Assembly (NCBI RefSeq): GCF_016725325.1
Contig: NZ_CP068083.1
Span: forward strand, 1,860,001 to 1,924,000
Source of the DNA: Sphingobacterium spiritivorum
GTDB lineage: Bacteria; Bacteroidota; Bacteroidia; Sphingobacteriales; Sphingobacteriaceae
DNA: 64,000 bases
Direction of reading: 5' to 3'
The notes beneath the pieces were generated by a model that was given only the letters and a program-made list of their open reading frames with translations, made no database searches and was not told where the DNA came from. Both the position numbers and the translations under genes were made by a program. Positions 1 through 7,488 of this stretch are shown here, piece by piece. Each line of letters opens with the position of its first letter. Positions within the stretch are counted from its first letter, which is position 1.

Positions 1-198
1 CAAGAGGTGTACCGCAAGCGCTTGGCTATATTCAAACACCAGTCGCAGAAAGATCTTCCTGTTTTCCCGGGCGACGATCCGCGTGAATTCTGGGTGCGTG
101 CAGAAGACCGTACAAGTGAAACCGCTTCACTTTATGACCAGTTAGGTCTGGCAGATTACGAAGCGATTGAAGCTTTTGTAAGATGGAAATTCGATTAA
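1..198 (+). CDS. C-terminal end of a probable glucosamine-6-phosphate deaminase (NagB with PIG-L domain), partial
   Basis: The reading frame is open from the left edge of the window, so only the last 65 residues are seen. The tail contains HQSQKD, a DDPREFW segment and ends in LADYEAIEAFVRWKFD. This resembles the C-terminus of the long (about 640 aa) Bacteroidota glucosamine-6-phosphate deaminases, in which a NagB domain is followed by a PIG-L deacetylase-like domain. Those enzymes convert glucosamine-6-phosphate to fructose-6-phosphate and ammonia in amino-sugar catabolism. The catalytic part lies outside the window, so the call rests on tail similarity only. A hairpin follows 22 bases after the stop. 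Confidence 0.5.
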   Translation, partial: QEVYRKRLAIFKHQSQKDLPVFPGDDPREFWVRAEDRTSETASLYDQLGLADYEAIEAFVRWKFD

Positions 199-220
199 TC
201 AATCTATAAGTATAATAAGT

Positions 221-250
221 AACGGCTCTCTTTAAACAAAGGGAGCCGTT
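221..250. terminator. Terminator hairpin between the deaminase tail and the AraC gene
   Basis: Ten-base arms (AACGGCTCTC and GGGAGCCGTT, one G-T wobble) around a 10-base loop, followed on the + strand by TTTTCATT. It ends the + strand gene and may also end the converging AraC gene, whose stop codon is 5 bases away. Confidence 0.75.
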
Positions 251-254
251 TTCA

Positions 255-1148
255 TTATAAAAGGCCAAGTTCTGTTATCGCAACTATTTCATTATAAAAA
301 AGAATAAACAAATAGCGGATTGTATTCGGGACGTAACCGAAGAATTTTTTGAAGGCATTTGTAAAATGACTGGCATGTTTATAACCCAGTTGGTGGCTGA
401 TAAAGCTGATCGTAAGTTCCCGCTCTTTCAACAGGTGCTGAGCCTTTTGCATCTTACATTCGGAAATAAAACTAAAAATGGTCTTTCCGTAGTACTGTTT
501 GAAATGCTGCTTCAGGTATTGAACATTCGTGCCCACCTCTCTCGCCAAATGTTGAATAGTAAAATTCTTATTCAGGTTAGTTTCAATAATATATTTTACT
601 TTTTTGATCTTTTCAATATCAGCCTCCCTCAATTCAGCCGGTACTGAAGATACTGTTCGCTGTATACCATCCATCAATAAGGATAAAATATAAAGGGATT
701 TAGATTTATAGAAAGCAGGTAAAAGAGTATGAGTTGCTTTCACGCGCATAAGATCAACAGCTTTAATATAAGTTCTGGAAGCAACTTCACTTTCCATTTT
801 TTCAACTTTGCGGATTCCGGCATCTATCTGAAGAATACTTTGGTCAGACATATCCATATGCTTCAGGTAGGAAGGCTTGTAGAGTAAAGTAAGGCATTGG
901 GCCTCCGGATGTCTGGAGCTTACTTTTATATTCGTTTTATCAAGTCGTATGATGGTGCTTTCTTTCTCTTTCAGGATGAGTTTATGATTTCCGGCTGATA
1001 ATGAACATCCTTCTTTTATGGCTATCAATACAAGATAGCCTTCGTGATCAGGAATAAACTCGTATGCAGTATACGGATTGATCAACCGGATACCATAATC
1101 CTGATGATCATAATGAAGTGTACGTATTTTCGTATTAAGCAATTTCAT
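255..1148 (-). CDS. AraC-family transcriptional regulator
   Basis: A 297-residue protein with a C-terminal AraC/XylS double helix-turn-helix (about residues 187-285). The first helix pair lies around NKNFTIQHLAREVGTN and the second around LTISFISHQLGYKHASHF, followed by the family signature FKKFFGYVPNTIR. The first 170 residues are a poorly conserved sensing domain, as in PchR-like regulators. It is transcribed away from the SusC gene, with 150 bases between the two start codons. AraC proteins in this position often control the neighbouring outer-membrane uptake system in response to its ligand; that link is inferred. The 20 residues after the signature are hydrophobic, a longer tail than usual. 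Confidence 0.9.
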   Translation of the reverse strand: MKLLNTKIRTLHYDHQDYGIRLINPYTAYEFIPDHEGYLVLIAIKEGCSLSAGNHKLILKEKESTIIRLDKTNIKVSSRHPEAQCLTLLYKPSYLKHMDMSDQSILQIDAGIRKVEKMESEVASRTYIKAVDLMRVKATHTLLPAFYKSKSLYILSLLMDGIQRTVSSVPAELREADIEKIKKVKYIIETNLNKNFTIQHLAREVGTNVQYLKQHFKQYYGKTIFSFISECKMQKAQHLLKERELTISFISHQLGYKHASHFTNAFKKFFGYVPNTIRYLFILFYNEIVAITELGLL

Positions 1149-1216
1149 CTTTACAGAAATTTCCGATGTTATAAGTCTTATTTCCTATTGCGTTATTCGG
1201 TGATTTAGATTAACTC

Positions 1217-1253
1217 TATCTTCGTGCATTATTTATTTAGACTGAATCTAAAT
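1217..1253 (+). promoter_or_regulatory. Probable SusC promoter with a 19-bp palindromic operator
   Basis: TATCTTCG at 1217-1224 is one mismatch from the Bacteroidota -7 element TAnnTTTG. Ten bases downstream, at 1235-1253, lies the palindrome ATTTAGACTGAATCTAAAT (seven-base perfect outer arms, nine-base arms with one mismatch). The operator would overlap the transcription start, which suits a repressor. Its length and symmetry are like DtxR/IdeR or Fur-type metal-regulator boxes, but which protein binds is inference. Confidence 0.5.
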
Positions 1254-1298
1254 CAAATATAGAAAATTTTATACTTATTCAATTTAAAATATTAAGAT

Positions 1299-4200
1299 AT
1301 GTTAAAAAAATACTTTTCAATCTTATTACTTGTGTGGATGTCGATGTGCGTTTCGGAGTCATCGGCGCAGACCCATATTACCCTGGAAGGGCGTATTCTG
1401 GATCAGAAAAGTGATGAGCCGATCAGTGGCGTGTCGGTTTCGGTGAAAGAAAATCCGCGTTCAGGAAGCGTAATTACAGGTTCTCAAGGTTCCTTCCGTA
1501 TCCGTGCACATCGCGGACAGACATTAGTGATCTCCCATATTGGTTATATTGCTGCTGAGGTCGTCGTTAACACGAGTCAGTCCGATCTTATATTTCGCCT
1601 GGAAGAAGATCCTCATGTGCTCAGCGAAGTTCTTGTAACGGGAGCTTTGGGTATAAAAAGACAGTCCAGAGAACTGGGTACCTCTGCACAATCGGTCAAT
1701 AATGAAGAGCTTAATTTAGGTAAAGTGGTCAATCCCTTACTGGCTTTATCAAGTAAGGTTGCCGGATTGAGGATTAATGCTACGGACCTGACAACAGGAA
1801 AAACAGATCCGGGTATTCAGATCCGTTTGAGAGGAACACGCTCTTTGAACAGATCTAAAAATGACCCTTTATATGTTGTAGACGGAGTTCCTTTGCCGGA
1901 TATTACCCGTATTAATCCAAATGACATACAGGATATCACTGTGCTTAAAGGAGCAAATGCTGCGGCCTTATACGGATCTGAAGGTGTTAATGGTGCTATT
2001 ATGATCACGACTAAATCGGGCAGATCAGAAAGAGGTCAGATCAATTTCAGTAACAGTACTACATTTTCAAATGTATTTTTATTACCTCCTGCGCAGACGG
2101 TCTTCGGACAAGGGCAGAATGGTGTCTACAGTCCCGTTGCTAACGAGTCATGGGGAGATAAATTTAATGGGGAAACGAGAGATTTCGGTTTGCCAATCAA
2201 TGGAGTACAGCCAACAAAAGTTTACGCTGCTCCGTCTAAAGATAACAGGTTGGGTTTTTTTGATACAGGAATCACTACCCAGAATGATTTATCCTTTTCC
2301 GGAGGAGATGAGAAGGGTTCTTACTTTGTGTCTTTACAGGATGTGCGTTTAAAAGGAGTAATTCCGGGTGACAGATCCAGTCGTACAGGTGCCAGATTTA
2401 ACGGGTCACGCCGTTTTAATAAGCTGAATACTTCATTTAATATGAATTATGTATTCTTCAAGAACAATACAACAAGTGACGGTCCCTGGTTATCAGTCTA
2501 TACACAGCCCGCTAATATAGATTATAAAGAAGCAAGAAACTGGGAGGATCCAAGCTCTCCAAATCATCCGCTCAATTGGTATAATCCGGTAGCAGGTACC
2601 AGAAATCCTATTTTTATGGCGGATAATAATAGAAATATGTATGATCAGCATACTTTAAATTCAAAACTGGAATTCAATTATGAGTTTACAGACTGGTTTG
2701 ATGCGACGTACAGAACAGGTCTTTATTTCCAGTCTGAACCGGGAAGGGTCACTAACCGTAAGTTAGTATCAAATATTGCTACACGAAATATCAATGGTTC
2801 GGTAAATGATACACACCGTGGATTCACACGCTTCAATAATGATTTGATTTTGAATTTTCACAAGAACTTCGGTGATTTCACCACCAAATTATTGGTTGGA
2901 CAGAATGTTCGTATGGATGACTCGAAACTCATCAACGTAAGTGCTGCAAATTTATTGTTTGAAGATATATTCAACCAAGGTTCAAGAACAGGAGAGCTGA
3001 CCGGAGGATCTACTATAACGAAATATCGTTCACTGGCAACTTACGGTGAGTTTACAGCGGGATACAAAAATTATTTGTTTTTGACTTTAACAGGTAGAAA
3101 TGATCAGGTATCCGTCCTGGATCCGAATAATAACAGTTACTTCTCTCCGGGGATCAGTTCATCATTTGTGTTTACAGATGCAATAGAAAGTCTTAAGAAC
3201 AGCAGTATTCTAAGTTATGGACGGATTTACACTTCGTATAACAAGACCGGTAATGTTACCTTAGATCCTTACAGATTAAACCTGACGTACAGTCAGACCG
3301 GAGGTTTCCCTTTTGGTAGTCTGGTCGGATTTACGCCATCACTATCAGAACCGAATTTGTTAATCAAACCTGAATTTGTAAAATCATTTGAGGTGGGAAC
3401 CCAACTGGCATTCTTTAATGACAGATTGCGGACCGATATCGCTTACGCATATTCAGATTCTGACGGACAGATTTTCAATGCCGGAATATCCAGTGCCACA
3501 GGATTTAATTCTACTATTGTGAATGCGGGGCAGGTAATCAATAAGACACTTGAGGTCATGATTAACGGTACTGCTATTAAAAATAAAGATGTAAGATTGG
3601 AGTTTGGGGTTAATTTCAGTTATACAGATACCAAAGCGAAAAATCTATATGCAGGAGATGAGTTTAATATTTTCAGACAGGCGTATGCCATCAAAGGTTT
3701 GCAATACCCTACTCTTCGTATGACCGATTTTCTAAGGGAGAACGGAAAGATTGTACTGGATAAAGACGGAAATGTTATTCCATCTACAGACGAGAAAGTA
3801 TTAGGTACAATGGTTCCTCCTTATCTGTTTGGATTTAATACCAAATTCAGCTATAAATCCTTGACAGTAGGATTTCAGATCGATTCGAGATTAGGTAGCT
3901 GGATGTATTCTGAGGTTGTGCCTCGTATGTATGCTGCCGGGACACACCCGGAAACGGCTAAGTATGACAGACAGCCGTTTATTATGCCAAATTCTATGGT
4001 ACGGTTGGCGGACGGCTCTATCGTTGAGAATACCGATGTATACTCTAAAGGAGATAAAGCCTGGTGGACTGCGTATGGAAATATCCAGACAACCACTGCA
4101 GCAAAAGGTGATTATTTAAAACTAAGAGAGCTTTATATCGGGTATGATTTACCTGAAAAATGGTTGGCAGGGCAGAGGCTGATTAAAAAAGCAAGTATTG

Positions 4201-4352
4201 GATTTGTAGGAAATAACCTGTTTATTATCAGACATTCTTCCAACACAATAGGAGATCCTGAAGCGCTGTATAATCAAACAGACGGATACAACAGTTTCAG
4301 ACAGATTCCTTCAGCAAGATCAATGGGCTTTAATGTTAACATGACTTTTTAA
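1299..4352 (+). CDS. SusC/RagA-family TonB-dependent outer-membrane receptor
   Basis: A 1017-residue protein with a signal peptide (about residues 1-23, ending SSAQ). A carboxypeptidase-D regulatory-like domain follows (about 27-110, LEGRILDQKSDEPISGVSV). Next is a plug domain (about 115-235) with the SusC landmarks VLVTGALGIKR and VLKGANAAALYGSEGVNGAI, then a long beta-barrel ending in the aromatic MGFNVNMTF typical of barrel proteins. It imports a ligand across the outer membrane using TonB energy. The SusD partner starts 11 bases after the stop, so they are co-transcribed. The PepSY protein downstream and the palindromic operator suggest a chelated metal rather than a glycan as substrate; no glycoside hydrolase is nearby. 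Confidence 0.95.
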   Translation: MLKKYFSILLLVWMSMCVSESSAQTHITLEGRILDQKSDEPISGVSVSVKENPRSGSVITGSQGSFRIRAHRGQTLVISHIGYIAAEVVVNTSQSDLIFRLEEDPHVLSEVLVTGALGIKRQSRELGTSAQSVNNEELNLGKVVNPLLALSSKVAGLRINATDLTTGKTDPGIQIRLRGTRSLNRSKNDPLYVVDGVPLPDITRINPNDIQDITVLKGANAAALYGSEGVNGAIMITTKSGRSERGQINFSNSTTFSNVFLLPPAQTVFGQGQNGVYSPVANESWGDKFNGETRDFGLPINGVQPTKVYAAPSKDNRLGFFDTGITTQNDLSFSGGDEKGSYFVSLQDVRLKGVIPGDRSSRTGARFNGSRRFNKLNTSFNMNYVFFKNNTTSDGPWLSVYTQPANIDYKEARNWEDPSSPNHPLNWYNPVAGTRNPIFMADNNRNMYDQHTLNSKLEFNYEFTDWFDATYRTGLYFQSEPGRVTNRKLVSNIATRNINGSVNDTHRGFTRFNNDLILNFHKNFGDFTTKLLVGQNVRMDDSKLINVSAANLLFEDIFNQGSRTGELTGGSTITKYRSLATYGEFTAGYKNYLFLTLTGRNDQVSVLDPNNNSYFSPGISSSFVFTDAIESLKNSSILSYGRIYTSYNKTGNVTLDPYRLNLTYSQTGGFPFGSLVGFTPSLSEPNLLIKPEFVKSFEVGTQLAFFNDRLRTDIAYAYSDSDGQIFNAGISSATGFNSTIVNAGQVINKTLEVMINGTAIKNKDVRLEFGVNFSYTDTKAKNLYAGDEFNIFRQAYAIKGLQYPTLRMTDFLRENGKIVLDKDGNVIPSTDEKVLGTMVPPYLFGFNTKFSYKSLTVGFQIDSRLGSWMYSEVVPRMYAAGTHPETAKYDRQPFIMPNSMVRLADGSIVENTDVYSKGDKAWWTAYGNIQTTTAAKGDYLKLRELYIGYDLPEKWLAGQRLIKKASIGFVGNNLFIIRHSSNTIGDPEALYNQTDGYNSFRQIPSARSMGFNVNMTF

Positions 4353-4362
4353 TAACACGAAG

Positions 4363-5874
4363 ATGAAATACAATATTATAAAAATAGGTTTGCTGGCATT
4401 CGTTTCTATTACATTAACAGCATGTAGTGATTTTCTGGATGTAAATGTGAATCCGAACTCTCCGATAAAGGAAAATTTAAGTTTAAATGCCAAATTGCCT
4501 GCTGCATTGGTTACAACAGCAGCGAATGAGGCTATTCAGTTAAACCAGATCGGAGGATTGTGGGGCGGCTATTGGGGAACATCCAATGAGGGGGTTAGTT
4601 CATTTACATCGCTGAAAACGTATAATGGCCCGGCTATCCGGGATACCCGTGACGGAGTTCCGGTTTGGGAATCAAACTACAACAATCTTTTGTATTACAA
4701 GGAAATATTGGATCAGGCAAATACAGAAGATGCTAAATTCTATTCAGGGATAGCCAAAATTATGATGGCTTATCACTTCTTTATCCTTGTAGATTTCTAT
4801 AACAATGTGCCATTCGATGAAGCATTGAAAGGTTCAGCTGTTCTGCACCCATCCTATGAGCTGGGTAAAGATGTGTATACCAAATCTATCAACCTGATCA
4901 CTGAAGGTATTCAGGAAATCAAAGTTGCATCCCTGTTGCCCACAAATGATGATGTCCTCTTTAAAGGAGATAAAATTAAATGGGCAAAGTTTGGAAATAC
5001 ATTAAAATTGAGAGCACTTTTAAGACAATCAGAAGTTTCTGCACAGTCCGCTTACATTACACAGGAGATTGCGAAAATTGTACAGGAGGGATCAGGCTTT
5101 CTGTTAGAAAATGCTAGTGTCAATCCCGGTTACCTCAATACTGCGACTAAAATGAATCCTTTCTATGAAACGTTTTATCGCAATAATGCAGGTGTAGCAG
5201 TTGCAAATTATGCAAATATACGCCCTACTCAATACCTGATCAGCAAGTATAAGGAATTTAATGATCCCCGTCTTGCACAGAATTATACAAGTGTTGCAGG
5301 AGATTATAAAGGAGTAATTTTCGGAAACAACACGATTGCTAATGAATTTGCAGCCGCAACGACTTCAGCCTTCAAAGGTCCGACAGAGAATTCTAACCAA
5401 CCGGCAGGGATTATAAAATCATTTAATCAGGTCAGTATGATTATCTCATTGGCGGAGGCTAATTTTCTGCAGGCCGAGGCTGTAGAAAGAGGATGGATTA
5501 GCGGAGTGGCAAGTCAACTGTACCAAAGCGGTGTTCAGGCTTCATTCAACTATTTGTTTAATGTCAACAATTATAATATACAGACCTATATCAATCAGAA
5601 CAGTGTCAGTTATGCAACGGCTACAAATAAGATTGAAAGGATAATAACTCAAAAGTGGCTGGCATTGAATAGTATTAATAATATTCAGGCATGGAATGAC
5701 TTCAGACGCCTTGGCTTTCCAAACTTCCCGAATTCTGTATCTTCGCCTACAGCTGGAGCACATCCTTTACGATTTATGTATCCGGAAACAGAGGTTAATA
5801 CAAATAATCAAAATGTAGTGGCTCAGGGAGAGAATGGAGTCCTGACTTCTAAAGTATGGTGGGATGCAAATTAA
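4363..5874 (+). CDS. SusD/RagB-family outer-membrane lipoprotein (SusD-like_2 type)
   Basis: 503 residues with a lipoprotein signal (MKYNIIKIGLLAFVSITLTAC, Cys21) and the conserved start SDFLDVNVNPNSP of the SusD/RagB 'nutrient-binding' subgroup. The fold is a helical TPR-like lid that sits on the SusC barrel and captures ligand at the cell surface. It lacks any enzymatic motif. Its gene follows SusC by 11 bases, and a terminator lies 57 bases after its stop. This subgroup occurs widely beside SusC proteins of non-glycan or unknown specificity, so the substrate cannot be read from the sequence. Confidence 0.92.
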   Translation: MKYNIIKIGLLAFVSITLTACSDFLDVNVNPNSPIKENLSLNAKLPAALVTTAANEAIQLNQIGGLWGGYWGTSNEGVSSFTSLKTYNGPAIRDTRDGVPVWESNYNNLLYYKEILDQANTEDAKFYSGIAKIMMAYHFFILVDFYNNVPFDEALKGSAVLHPSYELGKDVYTKSINLITEGIQEIKVASLLPTNDDVLFKGDKIKWAKFGNTLKLRALLRQSEVSAQSAYITQEIAKIVQEGSGFLLENASVNPGYLNTATKMNPFYETFYRNNAGVAVANYANIRPTQYLISKYKEFNDPRLAQNYTSVAGDYKGVIFGNNTIANEFAAATTSAFKGPTENSNQPAGIIKSFNQVSMIISLAEANFLQAEAVERGWISGVASQLYQSGVQASFNYLFNVNNYNIQTYINQNSVSYATATNKIERIITQKWLALNSINNIQAWNDFRRLGFPNFPNSVSSPTAGAHPLRFMYPETEVNTNNQNVVAQGENGVLTSKVWWDAN

Positions 5875-5931
5875 TTTTATGCTATCAGGATATTTTCGGG
5901 TAGTCAATAAATAAGAGTATATAACAATTAC

Positions 5932-5964
5932 ATCAGGTAATGCTGTAAAGCAGCATTGCCTGAT
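5932..5964 (+). terminator. Terminator or attenuator after the SusCD pair
   Basis: Fourteen-base arms (one T-G wobble), loop TAAAG, followed by TTTTTATTT. It lies 33 bases before the PepSY gene, so that gene either depends on readthrough or has its own weak promoter. Confidence 0.8.
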
Positions 5965-5996
5965 TTTTATTTGATGAATCATTAAAGAGAGAGAAA

Positions 5997-7400
5997 ATGA
6001 ATAAATCAAAACAAACAACGGCGGATTCAAAGTGGCCGAAAATCCGTAAGTTTTTCAACGACCTTCACCTTTGGTTTGGTTTGATCAGTGGTATCGTTGT
6101 CTTGATTGTATGTCTGACGGGTACAATCTATGTATACAATACCGAAATCCGTGAAGCTGCGGCCCCGCATCTTTTTAAAGTGGAAAAGACTTCCCGGGAG
6201 GCAATGACAGCGGATGATCTTCTCGTTGCAGCGAAAAAACAAATTAAAGGCAAAATTTCAGGAATCCGAATTAGCGAAGATCCGGAGAGAGCCTATGCCA
6301 TCCTGTACAGCAAACCTAAAAAAGAAGAAGGGAAATCTGAGGGAGAAGGTAAGTCTGATAAGAAGTCTGAAAAACCTGAATCCAAAAATGAGCGTAAAGA
6401 AAGTCTTGCTGAAAACGGGGAAGGAAAAAATAAAAAAGAAGGGCAGCAAAAAGAGAAAAAGGCTGGTCCTCCGGCTGGCGGGCGTCAAAGAGCCAATCAG
6501 ATGATGATCAATCCTTATACCGGTGAATTATTGGGTGATCCGCAGGAAAAGGAAACAAAGACAGCGGCTTTTATGCAAAAGATGTTTAGCCTGCACCGTT
6601 GGCTTATGCTGAATGAAATAGAGAAACCTCTTATTGAAGGAGTGGAAAACAGAAAGCTGGGAAGCTGGATCACAGGGACAGCGACTTTGCTTTTTACATT
6701 AGGGGTGATCAGTGGAATCGTTATCTGGTTTCCACAACGTCTCAGAGGCTGGAAGAACGGTTTAAAGATCAAATGGTCTGCAAAATGGAAGCGTATAAAT
6801 CATGATCTGCACAATACATTGGGATTTTACAGCTGTATTATTTTATTTCTGATGGGGGTAACGGGACCTTTCTGGTCATTTGACTGGTATCGGACAGGCT
6901 GGCAGAAGACCTGGGGGACCTATAAGGAAGCTCCGAAAGAAGGTGCAGCACCTCCAAAAGAGGAGAAGAAAGAAGAATCAATTTATCCAGGGCCGGAACA
7001 TGCTCCTCTGCGTGTGAATCAGCTCCTGGCAATAGCGGATAAGGAACTTGTTTATCCGGGAGATTATATGGTCTCTCTGGCTTCCGATTCTGTTGCTACA
7101 GTATCTATATCCAAGTATAAAAAAGGATTTTTTGCGCCGTCCACTGCAGACAGACTGCTGCTGGATCAGTATTCCGGAAAAGTTCTGAAAAAGGAAGTTT
7201 TTTCGGAAAAGCCTTTGAATGAACGCATATCCTCTTCTGTAAAGAGTCTGCATGTTGGAGATGTATATGGTCCGTTTACCAAGCTGCTGTATTTTATTTC
7301 CTGTCTGATTGCGACTTCACTTCCGGTCACAGGAGTTATGATCTGGTTAAATAAGATGAAGAAAACAAAAAAGAAAAAAATAAAACCCGGAATAGCTTAA
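5997..7400 (+). CDS. PepSY-associated transmembrane protein (iron-uptake type)
   Basis: 467 residues with four predicted membrane spans (about 30-52, 223-245, 275-297 and 430-452), the PepSY_TM architecture. Histidines conserved in the family are visible in FSLHRWLML, NHDLHNTLGF and SLHVGDVYGP. Residues about 100-165 form an unusually Lys/Glu-rich low-complexity insert in the predicted periplasmic loop, and a second Lys/Glu/Pro-rich stretch lies near 305-325. PepSY_TM proteins accompany siderophore receptors, and some act as inner-membrane ferric-siderophore reductases. In Bacteroides thetaiotaomicron xusABC, a TonB receptor, a surface lipoprotein and a PepSY protein work together. The layout here is similar, but the lipoprotein is of a different family. 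Function in metal-chelate uptake is inferred. Confidence 0.85.
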   Translation: MNKSKQTTADSKWPKIRKFFNDLHLWFGLISGIVVLIVCLTGTIYVYNTEIREAAAPHLFKVEKTSREAMTADDLLVAAKKQIKGKISGIRISEDPERAYAILYSKPKKEEGKSEGEGKSDKKSEKPESKNERKESLAENGEGKNKKEGQQKEKKAGPPAGGRQRANQMMINPYTGELLGDPQEKETKTAAFMQKMFSLHRWLMLNEIEKPLIEGVENRKLGSWITGTATLLFTLGVISGIVIWFPQRLRGWKNGLKIKWSAKWKRINHDLHNTLGFYSCIILFLMGVTGPFWSFDWYRTGWQKTWGTYKEAPKEGAAPPKEEKKEESIYPGPEHAPLRVNQLLAIADKELVYPGDYMVSLASDSVATVSISKYKKGFFAPSTADRLLLDQYSGKVLKKEVFSEKPLNERISSSVKSLHVGDVYGPFTKLLYFISCLIATSLPVTGVMIWLNKMKKTKKKKIKPGIA

Positions 7401-7420
7401 GTAGAATTTGTGAGCTATCT

Positions 7421-7471
7421 GAATATAGACAAGGGCTGTTGCATACTTTGCAGCAGCCCTTGTCTATATTC
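7421..7471. terminator. Strong bidirectional terminator between convergent genes
   Basis: Twenty-two-base arms with one G-T wobble around the 7-base loop ATACTTT, in the gap between the PepSY gene (+) and the P-type ATPase gene (-). This is one of the longest stems in the window. Confidence 0.8.
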
Positions 7472-7488
7472 CTCAATTTGACCTTTAG

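Noticed and set aside
4363..5874. Identity of the SusD-like protein with XusB
   Set aside because: XusB, as far as I recall, is a different lipoprotein family; only the gene layout is similar, so the name was not used.
6214..6504. Lys-rich 96-codon frame inside the PepSY gene
   Set aside because: It is an out-of-frame reading of the low-complexity insert and lacks independent support.
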